From positions 248,001 through 312,000 of the forward strand of contig NC_022111.1 in the NCBI RefSeq assembly GCF_000163055.2: a DNA stretch of 64,000 nucleotides. The letters run 5' to 3'. Position 1 is the stretch's first letter. The number at the start of each line of letters is the position of its first letter. Position numbers and translations under genes: made by a program. Below the pieces are notes generated by a model. It saw only the letters and a program-made list of their open reading frames with translations. It did not search any database and was not told the origin of the DNA. Positions 1 to 10,000 of this stretch are shown here, one piece after another. This stretch comes from Prevotella sp. oral taxon 299 str. F0039 (GTDB taxonomy: Bacteria > Bacteroidota > Bacteroidia > Bacteroidales > Bacteroidaceae).

Positions 1-390
1 ATCTTCTGTATTGGTGAATCACTTGAAGAAAGAGAAGCTAACAAACAAAACGAAGTTGTTAAAGCTGAACTAGAAGGTTCTGTTTTCAACCTAACAGCAG
101 AAGAATTCAAAAACGTAATCATTGCTTATGAGCCAATTTGGGCTATTGGTACTGGTAAAACTGCTACTTCTGAGCAAGCAGAAGAAATACATTCATACAT
201 TCGTTCAGTAGTTGCTGAGAAGTATGGAGATGCAGTTGCACAAGAAACTAGCATCCTTTATGGTGGAAGCTGTAATGCAAAGAATGCAGCAGAGCTATTC
301 TCTAAGGTTGATATCGATGGGGGCTTGATTGGTGGTGCATCATTAAAAGCTGCAGATTTCTTAGGCGTTATCGACGGTTGGAAGAAATAA
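1..390 (+). CDS. tpiA: Triosephosphate isomerase, C-terminal half (partial)
   Basis: Glycolytic enzyme that interconverts dihydroxyacetone phosphate and glyceraldehyde 3-phosphate in the cytoplasm. The reading frame is already open at base 1 and gives the last 129 residues; the N-terminal half lies outside the window. Visible signatures are the catalytic loop [14 protein letters not shown], with the catalytic Glu at nt 130-132, followed by the phosphate-binding stretches LYGGSC and GGASLKA. The C-terminus ends normally at GWKK. A hairpin terminator follows directly, so the SPOR gene downstream probably has its own promoter or depends on readthrough. Identity is secure. Confidence 0.97.
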   Translation: MFCIGESLEEREANKQNEVVKAELEGSVFNLTAEEFKNVIIAYEPIWAIGTGKTATSEQAEEIHSYIRSVVAEKYGDAVAQETSILYGGSCNAKNAAELFSKVDIDGGLIGGASLKAADFLGVIDGWKK

Positions 391-398
391 ATATACTC

Positions 399-448
399 AA
401 TATTGGGATAGTTGGCATGTAAGTGTCAACCATCTCAATATTTTTTTT
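399..448 (+). terminator. Intrinsic terminator after tpiA
   Basis: An imperfect stem (AATATTG pairing with CAATATT, and GTTG with CAAC nearer the loop) is followed by a run of eight T. It sits nine bases after the tpiA stop codon. Confidence 0.8.
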
Positions 449-484
449 ATCCAAAAATAAATATATAAATAAGGTATTAGGATT

Positions 485-1186
485 ATGAAACGTTTAGTTG
501 CATTGTTTATTCTTGTGCTTATCGGAGTTAAAATGTTATGTGCACAGACCTACACCGAGCATATACAGCAACGCAAACCAAACCAAGGAACAGTTGTAAT
601 AAACCAAAGTAAAGAGATTTCTGAATTGGTTAATGGGGCTAAAACGGGTTCCGTTACACCCGTTGCGCCTGCTTCTCAAAAAGAAAAAACTACTATTTCA
701 CAGGATAATAAGACTGCGGATAAAACACAAACAGCCACTCTCCCTAATGCTTCAATTAAGCAATCTCCCACTAATAGTACCACAGTAACAAAGCAAGATG
801 GTGATTCTAAAAAGGATTATACAAAACACGAACAAGATAAGAAGAAAGTAGAAACCCCTCAAGACGATAAAGAATTAGAAATACCAGTTATCGATACCCG
901 AAAGAAAGTGATGCTTGGTAGTTATAAAGTAGATGGTTATCGTGTGCAAGTTTATGCAGGAGGAAACTCTAGAAAAGATCGTCAAACAGCTGAAGATATA
1001 GGTACTAAGCTTAAAATAAGTTTTCCTACCGAACCTGTTTATGTGCATTTTTATTCACCAAGATGGATTTGTCGTATAGGTAACTATCGTTCTTATGATG
1101 AAGCTGTGCGTATGCTTAAAGAAGTAAAGGCAATGGGTTTTAAACAAGCAGCATTGGTAAGAGGTAAGATTACGGTTCAAAACTAA
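485..1186 (+). CDS. SPOR-domain protein, exported
   Basis: A 233-residue protein with an N-terminal signal peptide (about residues 1-20, cleavage near MLCA/QTY). A long low-complexity K/T/Q/D-rich linker (about 40-135) follows, then a C-terminal SPOR domain (about 150-230). In this family the SPOR domain binds glycan strands stripped of stem peptides and localises proteins to the septum or envelope. It therefore probably acts in the periplasm in cell-wall or division work; that role is inferred from the domain alone. It lies five bases before folE, so the two are probably co-transcribed, although their functions are unrelated. The tpiA-SPOR-folE order is common in Bacteroidales. Confidence 0.88.
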   Translation: MKRLVALFILVLIGVKMLCAQTYTEHIQQRKPNQGTVVINQSKEISELVNGAKTGSVTPVAPASQKEKTTISQDNKTADKTQTATLPNASIKQSPTNSTTVTKQDGDSKKDYTKHEQDKKKVETPQDDKELEIPVIDTRKKVMLGSYKVDGYRVQVYAGGNSRKDRQTAEDIGTKLKISFPTEPVYVHFYSPRWICRIGNYRSYDEAVRMLKEVKAMGFKQAALVRGKITVQN

Positions 1187-1191
1187 TTAAA

Positions 1192-1773
1192 ATGAGAAAC
1201 GAAAGGGATTCTAAACAGCCAATTGTGGCTCTCGAAGAGCACTATAAACAGATTCTTGAATTACTAGGAGAAGATAGTAATAGAATAGGACTTGAGCGAA
1301 CTCCACAACGTGTTGCTCAGGCAATGTGTGAGCTGACAAGAGGTTATGACGAAGATCCTTCGGCAGAACTCATTAACTCTTCTTTCAAAGAAGAATATCA
1401 ACGAATGGTGATAGTTAAAGACATTCGTTTTTTTTCGATGTGTGAACATCATCTACTTCCATTCTATGGAAAGGTGCATGTGGCATATATTCCCAATCAA
1501 CTAGTAACAGGATTAAGCAAGATTGCACGTGTCGTAGATATCTTTAGTCATCGACTTCAGGTGCAAGAGCGTTTCACTCGTGAGATAAAAGAATGCATAG
1601 AGGAAGCTCTTCAGCCACAAGGTGTCATCGTTTACGTTGAGGCTGAGCACATGTGCGTGCAGATGCGAGGTGAAGAAAAACAGCATGCTGCCATTACCAC
1701 AATTGATTATTGTGGCGTGTTTGATGATATAGAACAGCGCAAAGAATTTATATCAATGATTCAGAAACATTGA
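1192..1773 (+). CDS. folE: GTP cyclohydrolase I
   Basis: Converts GTP to 7,8-dihydroneopterin triphosphate, the first step of tetrahydrofolate synthesis (the same enzyme also feeds queuosine). At 193 residues it is of normal length. The zinc-site motif [10 protein letters not shown] supplies Cys and His ligands, and the second Cys lies in HMCVQMRG near the C-terminus. QERFTREI and the [10 protein letters not shown] stretch are also typical. The start ATG is five bases after the SPOR gene stop. A second folate gene, folK, lies near 26.4 kb but is not linked. Identity is secure. Confidence 0.97.
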   Translation: MRNERDSKQPIVALEEHYKQILELLGEDSNRIGLERTPQRVAQAMCELTRGYDEDPSAELINSSFKEEYQRMVIVKDIRFFSMCEHHLLPFYGKVHVAYIPNQLVTGLSKIARVVDIFSHRLQVQERFTREIKECIEEALQPQGVIVYVEAEHMCVQMRGEEKQHAAITTIDYCGVFDDIEQRKEFISMIQKH

Positions 1774-1805
1774 TGTTGAAATCTAAAATAATTTTATTGT
1801 TTTTG

Positions 1806-1870
1806 AAGAGCAATGCTATTTTCTCAAAGTAGATTTTATTATAATCCCATCTATTTGCTTTTAGAAGAGA
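1806..1870. repeat. Decayed 22-bp-type repeat units between folE and xthA
   Basis: The stretch starting at 1806 contains AGCAATGCTATT, matching the core of the 22-bp repeat family described at 2946. A second, poorer match (TTTGCTTTTA, near 1855) is roughly two periods away but two bases out of phase. Probably a decayed member; weak evidence. Confidence 0.35.
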
Positions 1871-1991
1871 AAGCAATCTTCTTTCTATAATATACTAAGG
1901 TGTAAACAAATACTTTGCGATGTTATTGAAAGATAGAAACTAACGAATAAAACAGAAACTCCATATATTAACCCCATAAAGAATAAGTAAA

Positions 1992-2744
1992 ATGAAATTT
2001 ATTTCATGGAATGTAAATGGCTTAAGAGCCAGCGTAACAAAAGGATTTGAAGATATTTTTAAAACCCTTGATGCAGACTTTTTCTGCTTGCAAGAAACAA
2101 AAATGCAGGCAGGACAGCTCGATTTGCAGTTCGAAGGATATGAGTCTTACTGGAATTATGCCGATAAAAAAGGCTATTCTGGTACAGCAATATACACCAA
2201 ACACAGCCCATTAAGTGTGCAATATGGTATTGGTATCGATCAACACGACCACGAAGGGCGTGTTGTTACTCTTGAGTTTGAACAGTTTTATCTAGTAACT
2301 GTTTATACACCTAACTCGCAAGATGAGTTGAAACGTCTAGACTATAGAATGGAGTGGGAGAGAGATTTTCAGGCATACTTAGTCAAACTAGATGCAAGTA
2401 AGCCAGTTGTGGTGTGTGGAGATATGAATGTTGCTCACCAAGAAATAGACTTGAAGAACCCTAAAACCAATAGACGTAATGCAGGATTCACAGACGAAGA
2501 ACGTGAAAAAATGACCAATTTGCTTGATAATGGTTTTATTGATACATTTAGATATCTATACCCCGAAGAGGTAACTTATAGCTGGTGGTCGTATAGATTC
2601 AAAGCAAGAGAGAAGAATACAGGCTGGCGCATTGATTATTTCCTTATCTCAGAACGATTGAAGAGTAATCTTACCGATGCAAAGATACATACAGATATCT
2701 TTGGAAGTGACCATTGTCCTGTTGAATTAGATCTTACTTTTTGA
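1992..2744 (+). CDS. xthA: Exodeoxyribonuclease III (AP endonuclease family)
   Basis: DNA repair nuclease that cleaves at abasic sites and trims 3' ends. The 250-residue protein begins with [13 protein letters not shown], the standard N-terminus of the ExoIII/exodeoxyribonuclease family. The catalytic Glu is in LQETKM, GDMNVAH holds the Asp/Asn pair, and the C-terminal [11 protein letters not shown] supplies the Asp-His pair. It lies 218 bases after folE in an AT-rich spacer and ends at a strong terminator, so it is probably monocistronic. Family identity is secure. Confidence 0.95.
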   Translation: MKFISWNVNGLRASVTKGFEDIFKTLDADFFCLQETKMQAGQLDLQFEGYESYWNYADKKGYSGTAIYTKHSPLSVQYGIGIDQHDHEGRVVTLEFEQFYLVTVYTPNSQDELKRLDYRMEWERDFQAYLVKLDASKPVVVCGDMNVAHQEIDLKNPKTNRRNAGFTDEEREKMTNLLDNGFIDTFRYLYPEEVTYSWWSYRFKAREKNTGWRIDYFLISERLKSNLTDAKIHTDIFGSDHCPVELDLTF

Positions 2745-2788
2745 TATTAAAATATAATACATAGATATTTATTTTAGAATAATAATAT

Positions 2789-2832
2789 AAGAGCTAGAAT
2801 TCTTTAAAGAGAATTTTAGCTCTGTTTTTTTT
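2789..2832 (+). terminator. Intrinsic terminator after xthA
   Basis: The arms AGAGCTAGAATTCT and AGAATTTTAGCTCT form a long stem followed by GTTTTTTTTC. Confidence 0.88.
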
Positions 2833-2945
2833 CTTATGGCTCATTTGTTTCCTTCATATTCTTTTTTCTTCTTATTGTGTCTTTCATTGATGTTTTATTG
2901 AAAGTGTTATAATTATTAGTTTTCTTTATTTTTTTTGTATGTTGT

Positions 2946-3055
2946 AATCTCATTGCTTTTGTACAGCAATCTCACTGCTTTTATCTCCTAAACTCAATGC
3001 TATTGTTGCCTAAAAGTAATGTAATTACAGATCAAGAATATTGCTTTTTCGGCTT
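2946..3055. repeat. 22-bp-period palindromic repeat array A (five units)
   Basis: Five consecutive 22-base units start at 2946, 2968, 2990, 3012 and 3034. Each is a variant of a 15-base near-palindrome plus a 7-base spacer: AATCTCATTGCTTTT, AATCTCACTGCTTTT, AAACTCAATGCTATT, AAAAGTAATGTAATT, AAGAATATTGCTTTT. The array sits between the xthA terminator and the terminator of the convergent minus-strand gene, so it is outside both predicted transcripts. The rest of this gene-free stretch (2833-3458) shows only AT-rich DNA. A 62-codon ORF at 3156-3344 has no supporting feature. Confidence 0.85.
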
Positions 3056-3458
3056 AATTTCATACAACTCAAATAAGGCTTGATTATTTATTGATTTGTA
3101 TGATGTTTTGATTACAAACTATATGATAACAATTCTTTATACACGATAGAAAGATTTGAAAGTAAAAAGAGGTAGTAAAGAGAGAATAAATGAAGAGTTA
3201 GAGAGAAAATATTACTATATGATAAATCTTTTTCTTTTATTTGTATATCATAGGATGTTATGTGATAATAAACTATTAAGGAAAGGGTTTATTTCTTGTT
3301 TATGTAGTATATCTTATAGAGAAGGGCTATTTGTAATGGAATAAATATTTAATAGCGAATGAAAATGAATGAATAAGATAGAAGAGGTTAAGGTAAAGGT
3401 GGAATGAATCGGGAGAGATACTTATATGGTTGTATGTTGTAATGAGAGAAAAAGAAAA

Positions 3459-3486
3459 TAGAGGTATGATAAAAAACATACCTCTA
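3459..3486 (-). terminator. Terminator of the 3554-4327 pseudogene
   Basis: The arms AGAGGTATG and CATACCTCT enclose an A-rich loop. On the minus strand the stem is followed by ATTTTCTTTTTCTC. It can also act on the plus strand. Confidence 0.7.
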
Positions 3487-3553
3487 TAATTTTTGTTTAT
3501 ATTCTTTATGAGCTCAAACAAATGATGTTTGGGCGTTTGTTCTTAGTTTCTTA

Positions 3554-4327
3554 TTATAAGATGCGACCTGTTAAAGAGAGTTTTAAAACAGGATATATCA
3601 CAGCTTTATCAAGAATTTTAGAGAGCTCTTCTGCGTCTTTGCTGTCGTGTGTGTTAACAAGTATCTGCTTGTTGTTTTGCATTACTTTCACCTTTCCTTG
3701 GAAATGGCATCCCATTTCAAAGCGAACACCAAAATGATGTTTAGGTATCATTCTTCCAAAACCAAGACCAAGGTATGGACGAACAGAATTAACTTCTATG
3801 CTTCCATTTACATTTCCGTTCTCATCACAATGTAAAGAGTAGTTTTCAAGCTCAGCTGTTACACGTCCTTTCATCTCTGGATATGTTATTAAAAAGTTCT
3901 TTATGTCTTGGCTTTGACCATTTATCTTAGCTAATTTTGCTCCTCCATATGAGAAATCTCCAACTAAAAAGAAGCTGCTTTTATCCCCTGCAGGATAACA
4001 ATATGCCTTAAGATCTACGATTGTTCTTCCTACATTGGTTGTGATATCTACCTGTTTAACAGGAATAGAAATGTTAGAAACTCTAATATTATTTACATCT
4101 ATTTCATTTTAGAACTGGATTGCGGGAAAGAAATTCATGCCTACACCAAGTTCTAAGTAGAGAGTTAGGGTTGTTCCTAAGGTAAAACTAACACCTTCTG
4201 TACCTATTCCGACATTAGTTCCCACTTGGTTAAATACTTTATGGAAGTTAGATTGAGCATGAATTGCTGTCATAGAAAGCAATAATGCGGATAACATTAT
4301 CAGTCTATTCTTTATTAAAGTACGCAT
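3554..4327 (-). pseudogene. Outer-membrane-type protein gene interrupted by an in-frame TAA
   Basis: Read on the minus strand, one frame runs from a signal-peptide start (MRTLIKNRLIMLSALLLSMT, cleaved near IHA/QSN) through about 258 codons, broken only by one TAA at 4109-4111. The 72-codon piece before the stop ends GVGMNFFPAIQF. The frame then continues without a stop through NEIDVNNIRVSNIS to the C-terminal piece with VRPYLGLGFGRMIPKHHFGVRFEMGC and a final GRIL. Glycine/aromatic alternation and the RPYLGLGFGR motif suggest a small outer-membrane beta-barrel, like Bacteroidales hypothetical porin-type proteins. I take it as a nonsense mutation, because the same frame is preserved on both sides. 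A sequencing error or readthrough are alternatives. Confidence 0.75.
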
Positions 4328-4433
4328 TTTAGAGAAACTTCTCTAATTCTTTTTGGTGGTTATTTTTTTGATTTTACTACAATTTTAATCATAGTTTTCT
4401 TGTTTAATATTATTAATTGTTTGTTTTTATTTT

Positions 4434-4442
4434 GCAAATATA
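4434..4442 (-). promoter_or_regulatory. Bacteroidetes -7 promoter element for the minus-strand pseudogene
   Basis: The minus strand reads TATATTTGC, matching TAnnTTTG, about 105 bases upstream of the start codon at 4327. No clear -33 element was seen. Confidence 0.5.
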
Positions 4443-4519
4443 CATCTTTATTCTACTTTTTAAAAGTAATTTTTTTTGTTAAAAACAATAAGATCTTATC
4501 ATGTGTATGGTTAAATCTC

Positions 4520-4527
4520 TATATTTG
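4520..4527 (+). promoter_or_regulatory. -7 promoter element for lemA
   Basis: TATATTTG matches TAnnTTTG and lies about 118 bases upstream of lemA, in the divergent spacer. Confidence 0.5.
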
Positions 4528-4644
4528 TAAATAAAGTTACAGCTCAATTGTATACTCTTCTAACGAGAATGGCATTTAATTTGCTATATAAATAAAAGTA
4601 AATCAGAATAAATTAAGTAGAATATCAATCAAAAAATAATTATT

Positions 4645-5208
4645 ATGTCAACAACAGTAATAGTTTTAATAGTAGTTGCACTTATCGCAATCTCTTTAAT
4701 TAGTATTTATAATAATCTTGTTCGATTAAGAAATAATCGTGAGAATGCTTTCTCGAATATTTCAGTTCAATTGAAACAGCGTTATGATATGATTCCTCAA
4801 TTGGTGGCAACAGTGAAAGGTTATGCCGATCATGAAAAAGAATTGTTGCAGAAAGTTACTGAAGCTAGAGCTGCAGCAATGGGTGCAAACACTATAAACG
4901 AGACCATTGCAGCCGACAATAAGTTGTCGAGTGCATTAGCAGGTCTAAGAGTTTCGCTCGAAGCTTATCCAGATTTAAAAGCAAATAGCAATTTCAATAA
5001 CTTGCAAATGGAAATTGCTGATATGGAAAACAAGCTATCTGCAACTCGTAGATTCTTCAATTCAACAACTAAAGAGCTTAACACTGCAATCCAATCGTTC
5101 CCTGCAAACCTCATAGCAGGAATGTTTGGCTTTACCACCCAACCAATGTTTGAGATCCCAGTAGAGCAACAAGCAGCAATGGAAAAGGCTCCTGAAATTA
5201 AATTTTAG
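4645..5208 (+). CDS. lemA: LemA family protein
   Basis: A 187-residue membrane-anchored protein. An N-terminal hydrophobic helix (about residues 4-24) is followed by the LemA signature near RLRNNRENAFSNISVQLKQR and a helical domain with YPDLKANSNFNNLQMEI. LemA proteins have an extracytoplasmic-N or helical-bundle topology; their biochemical role is not settled. Here the gene is directly followed (five bases) by an M48 zinc metallopeptidase gene. That pairing recurs in many bacteria and suggests a joint role in membrane-protein quality control, which is inference. Family assignment is secure. Confidence 0.93.
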   Translation: MSTTVIVLIVVALIAISLISIYNNLVRLRNNRENAFSNISVQLKQRYDMIPQLVATVKGYADHEKELLQKVTEARAAAMGANTINETIAADNKLSSALAGLRVSLEAYPDLKANSNFNNLQMEIADMENKLSATRRFFNSTTKELNTAIQSFPANLIAGMFGFTTQPMFEIPVEQQAAMEKAPEIKF

Positions 5209-5213
5209 ATTGA

Positions 5214-6209
5214 ATGCAATACGTAGGAGTACAATCGCAAATAAGAAAAAATAATCGACTTACAATTCTTTTGTTATTAATGTTTCCAGTAATTATATTG
5301 GGAACGATATGGGTATTCTTAGTAGTCCTTAACTATTTTAATAATGGGTATTATTTAGAAGACGGGACGATGGCATACGAAGTCAATTTTGCTTCGGTCA
5401 ATGCCTATTTCCTTCATATTCTACCTTACGTGCTCGGAGCTGTGGGTTTGTGGTTTGTTATTGCCTATTATGGTAATGCTTCTATGATAAAGGCAGCTAC
5501 GAAAGCCCAACCTTTAAAGCGTTCTGAGAATCCGAAGGTGTATAATATGGTAGAAAACCTATGTATGTCGATTGGAATGGATATGCCTCAAGTGAACATT
5601 GTGAATGATCCTCAGCTCAATGCGTTTGCTAGTGGCATTAATAAAAAGACGTATGCGGTTACATTAACCACAGGAATTATAGACCGATTGAATGATGAAG
5701 AGCTGGCAGGAGTTATTGCTCACGAGTTAACCCATATTCGAAATCACGACACAAAACTACTTATTACAAGTATTGTCTTTGTGGGAATAGTTTCTACAAT
5801 CATGACCATGTTGCTTAGAATGCTTTATTATAGTTTCATTTTAGGTGGTAATAGACGAGATAAGAAAGAAGGAGGAGGATCGGTTATACTCATCATTCTG
5901 ATTGGAGCAGTATTGGCAATTGTAGCTTATTTCTTTACTCTTTTGACTCGATTCGCCATTTCTCGTAAGCGAGAATATATGGCAGACGCAGGAGGAGCAG
6001 AGATAACAGGTAATCCTTTGGCGTTAGCTTCTGCATTAAGGAAGATCTCTAACGACCCAGGACTTGACGGAGTGAATCGTGCAGACATTGCCCAAATGTT
6101 TATAATGTACCCTGATGAAATGGAACCAGGACTACTTGGAATGGTTGATTCGCTATTTAGTACGCATCCAGATGTAAAGAAACGAATTGCTATTCTAGAA
6201 CAATTCTAA
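5214..6209 (+). CDS. htpX: M48 family (HtpX-like) membrane zinc metallopeptidase
   Basis: Membrane-embedded protease of the HtpX/Ste24 class, thought to degrade damaged membrane proteins. The 331-residue protein has hydrophobic helices near residues 18-42 and 70-92, the zinc motif HELTH inside VIAHELTHIRNHD, two more hydrophobic helices (about 180-250), and the downstream metal-ligand region with SRKREYMADAGGAE (third ligand Glu, then the conserved AD). The C-terminus carries FSTHPDVKKRI, typical of the family. It is translationally close to lemA (five-base gap) and to the SGNH gene (three-base gap), so the three form an operon. The symbol is given by family resemblance. Confidence 0.9.
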   Translation: MQYVGVQSQIRKNNRLTILLLLMFPVIILGTIWVFLVVLNYFNNGYYLEDGTMAYEVNFASVNAYFLHILPYVLGAVGLWFVIAYYGNASMIKAATKAQPLKRSENPKVYNMVENLCMSIGMDMPQVNIVNDPQLNAFASGINKKTYAVTLTTGIIDRLNDEELAGVIAHELTHIRNHDTKLLITSIVFVGIVSTIMTMLLRMLYYSFILGGNRRDKKEGGGSVILIILIGAVLAIVAYFFTLLTRFAISRKREYMADAGGAEITGNPLALASALRKISNDPGLDGVNRADIAQMFIMYPDEMEPGLLGMVDSLFSTHPDVKKRIAILEQF

Positions 6210-6212
6210 ATT

Positions 6213-6890
6213 ATGAGAAATATTTTTATATTGCTTTTGCTTATTTGTGGGAGTCTATTTTCAATTGTACAGGCACAAAAAGTGACGTATCAATCTACCA
6301 AACATTATAGAGAAAGGGTGGATAAGTTTGCCCAAATGCGTCCCATCGATAGTCTAGACGTGGTGATGTTGGGCAATAGCTTAACGGAAATGGCAGGCGA
6401 CTGGAATGTTCTTTTAAGAGCTAAAAGAGTACGAAATAGAGGCATTTCGGGCGATGATGCAATGGGAATGATCAATCGTTTACAGCAAATTGCACCAGGA
6501 AAGCCTAAGGCAATCTTTCTAATGGTAGGCATAAACGATTTAAGTCATGATTTAACACCCACTCAAGTGTACGATCTTTGTGTGAAAGTGATTAGCAAAA
6601 TAACCAGCGATACACCACAAACAAAGCTTTATGTGCAGAGTCTTTTGCCCATTTATGAGGCATCTGGGCGTTGGAAAACACTCGAAGGTAAAACCAATGA
6701 CATTCCTCGTATCAATGAGTTGCTAAAGACTTATTGCGAAAAAAACAAAATATCGTATATCAACTTATTTGATAAATTCATACGACATGGTACCAATGAG
6801 CTAAGAAAAGAGCTTACCTCAGATGGTTTACATCTAAGTTCTTTCGGGTATAAGATATGGAGTTTCGAGCTAAGAAAATATTTTAAATAA
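6213..6890 (+). CDS. SGNH/GDSL-family hydrolase, exported
   Basis: A 225-residue protein with a signal peptide (about 1-21, ending VQA/QKV). The SGNH blocks are all visible: block I as VMLGNSLTEM with the nucleophile Ser (GNS in place of GDS), block II GISGDD, block III VGINDLS with GxND, and block V SDGLHLSSFGY with the Asp-x-x-His pair. Such enzymes are esterases or lipases, and often remove acetyl groups from sugars; the substrate here cannot be read from the sequence. It is the last gene of the lemA-htpX operon and is followed by a terminator. Confidence 0.9.
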   Translation: MRNIFILLLLICGSLFSIVQAQKVTYQSTKHYRERVDKFAQMRPIDSLDVVMLGNSLTEMAGDWNVLLRAKRVRNRGISGDDAMGMINRLQQIAPGKPKAIFLMVGINDLSHDLTPTQVYDLCVKVISKITSDTPQTKLYVQSLLPIYEASGRWKTLEGKTNDIPRINELLKTYCEKNKISYINLFDKFIRHGTNELRKELTSDGLHLSSFGYKIWSFELRKYFK

Positions 6891-6898
6891 GAAGGAAT

Positions 6899-6940
6899 CA
6901 AAGAGATTTGTAGTTAATATACTACAGATCTCTTTGTGCT
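6899..6940 (+). terminator. Terminator of the lemA-htpX-SGNH operon
   Basis: The left arm is CAAAGAGATTTGTAGT and the right arm ACTACAGATCTCTTTG. The tail is weakly T-rich. Confidence 0.75.
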
Positions 6941-7081
6941 TATATCTTTTATATGTTGATTTTCGTTAAAAAAAGAATATTTATTACGCATTTTTTCTTT
7001 CTTTATTGTTAATATATAAAACCTTCTCGATGTATAGAAAGAAGGAATAAGAAGAATTTTACTAATCAAACAATAATTTAT

Positions 7082-10000
7082 ATGAAAACAAAAGCCATAT
7101 TAACCGCATTGGCATTGTCGTGTTCTTCATTTACAATGATGGCACAACGAACTCCCACTCATCCATTAGATATATCTACAATGGATTTCTATCAGTGGTT
7201 CGAAGGATTTAAATCGTGGACTCCAGGACAGCCATTAGCAGGCGTTTCTGCTATCGATGACGAGTTTTATATATCACGAGTAAAGCCTAAAAAACGTATA
7301 AGTGATGCAGAAGACTATAAAGTTAATAGTCTAGCAGATAAGCAAAGAAAACTTTGTTTATGGGTTCCTTTAGATGATCCGTCAGTGAAATGGAAAGCAT
7401 TTCCACGTTATTCGCTTGAGGGAGATAACTTTAGTATGTGGTCATATCTTGACATTCATGGCAATTGGTCGGCTCCTTGGGCTCGTGTTTCGGCAGGTTT
7501 ATCAGACGTAGCAGCAAAGAATGGAGTTGCAGTTGGTTGCGTATTAGGAGTGCCCGAAACAACAACTATCAGCTTTTTTGATAAACCTAACTTTTTTAAT
7601 AACTACTTTAATGTTCTCTATGGCTTGACAGAACTTGATACTGATGGCTCTTTTCGTTGGACAAGAAAGCTCATTCAATTCATGAAATACTATGGAATTA
7701 ATGGATTAGGTATCAACTCTGAGTTCTTTTCTGATGCAGAGACAATGACTCGTCTCTTGAATTTTTTTGCAGATTGTCATAAGAAAGCAAAAGAAGAAGG
7801 TTGGGAATTTCAAATCCATTGGTATGACCTTATGACTAGTTCGGGTGAGAAAAGTTTTAGAAATTCATTGAATAGTCAGAATTCTAGCATCCTTGGACCA
7901 GATAATAACAAAAAAGTTGACATGTTCTTCCTAAACTATAAGTGGGGAGGAGTAACCTTAACAAGTTCTATAAACATGGCAAAGCAATTGCCAAGAAACT
8001 CTTATGATATCTTTGCTGGATTCGATATTCAGAAAGATGGACTTAATCATTATGGATGGAAGTCGCTTGCTAATCAACCTATATCAATTGGTTTTTGGGG
8101 AGCACACGCACAAAGTCTACTCCATCAGAGCGCAACTGACGAAGGAACAGAAGACATTGCAATTCAAAGAGCATATCAAAAGAAACTCGAATTGGTGTTT
8201 AGTGGAGGTAATCGCAACCCTGCTTTCACTCCAGAGCTAAGCACTGGAACCTCATTATCAAACACTGCATTAAAAAAGTTCCATGGACTTGCATCGTATT
8301 TAACAGCTAAATCAACTATAAGCGATGTGCCTTTCGTTTCTCGTTTCAACCTTGGAAACGGCTTAAAGTTTCACAATGAGGGTAAAGTTACATTCAATCA
8401 CAAGTGGTATAACTTAAATACTCAAGACCTAATGCCTACTTGGCGTTGGTGGATTACGAACCAGAACGATGCCGTAAACGAATCTTCTATCTCATCATTC
8501 GTAAATACTAATCTCACATTTGATGAGGCTTACTTTGGTGGTTCGTGCTTAAATGTATCTGGAAAGAGTGCTTTTTCTAGATTAAAGCTATTCAAAACGC
8601 TACTTAAAGTACAGCCTAATTACACCTTATCAATTACTTATAAGAAGACAGGTGATATCGAACCACATGCAAAATTGTTTGTGGCGTTAAAGGGGGATCT
8701 TGCTCATTATAAGGAAGTTGCATTACCTTCAAACACAGCTTCTTTATCTTCTTGGGTGACATTCACCGCTACTATGGAGCAACTAGGAGTGCCTGCAGAT
8801 AGCGAAGTGGCAATGATTGGATTGGTGTTTAACGACACTCCAGAGAATTATAACATGTATGTAGGTGAAATTGCACTACGAAATCCAGCGCAAACCTTTA
8901 ACACTGTCACTCCAATAATTAAGGATGTAGATATTATTAGAGGTCGTTATAACGCTTTTGACTTTAAGATTCGCTATGCAAGTGCAGCTGATAATAGTGC
9001 TAAAAAGGTGTATAATGATGATGTAGATACATGGTATTATGAAATTTACATGCAGCCTTTAAACGAGAATCCACAGCTTCTAACAGCCACAACATCATGG
9101 GCTGCTTATGTCGTTGATGCTCCTTTAAATCCTGAAGATGAAGTAAGAAAGGTGCGTTTAGGTGTTAGAGCCATTGCACCTGACGGCAAAGCAGCAACCG
9201 ATATCGTTTGGAGTGATTATAAAGAGATACCTTATAACCAAATGATTAGCGATATTGTGGTAGATAAAAAGGTAGTAAAACCAAACGAAAAGTTCAAGAT
9301 TGTGATGGTTGATAAGAGAGCTCCTGCAGCGCAAAATATATCAATTGTTAATCCAAGAAATGGAGAAGTTATTGCGCAATCAAGTAACTCTCGAGTTTGT
9401 GAAGCGCAAATTTCTCAAGTTGGTTTGTATGATCTTTTATTGACAGATGCCAACGGAAACCAAACAACGACACGAGGAATGATTCAGATAACACCAGAAA
9501 CAACTGGTTCTGTACCTGTTATTGAAAAGGTCATGGCAGATAAAAAACAAGTTAAAACCAATGAATCTGTAACCTTATCTTATGTTGGAAAAGAGGGAGA
9601 AGGCAAGGTTTCAAGAGCTTTAATTGTGAAAGACCCAGAGATGTTGTACATTCCTGGTGACATACAAGTGGGCAAAACCTATTCTTATGCATTGTGGTTT
9701 AAAGTGGAAAAGTTTGGACACGATAAGCAAGGAACCAACCTTATCAATAAAAATACAATATTCGATTCATGGCCCCACAATAACTGGGGTGACCTATGGG
9801 TAACTATTCGTCCTGAAATGCCTGGTCACTTAGCTAATGAAATTTCATTTAATACAATGGGATGGGAGCGACATGATAATCCAAATGAGGCGATGATGTC
9901 TAATGGTTATCAAGTTTCTCCAGGTGTTTGGACCCATGTTGTGGTGACACACGATAGTAATAACAAGCAAAAGCTATACTTCAATGGTAAGAAAGTGGCA

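Noticed and set aside
3156..3344. A 62-codon plus-strand ORF in the spacer after xthA
   Set aside because: Low-complexity, no start context, no homology features, between terminators; random AT-rich DNA produces such frames.
3522..3835. Plus-strand ORFs of 62-71 codons opposite the pseudogene
   Set aside because: Shadow frames of the minus-strand coding sequence, whose protein has a clear signal peptide and motif.
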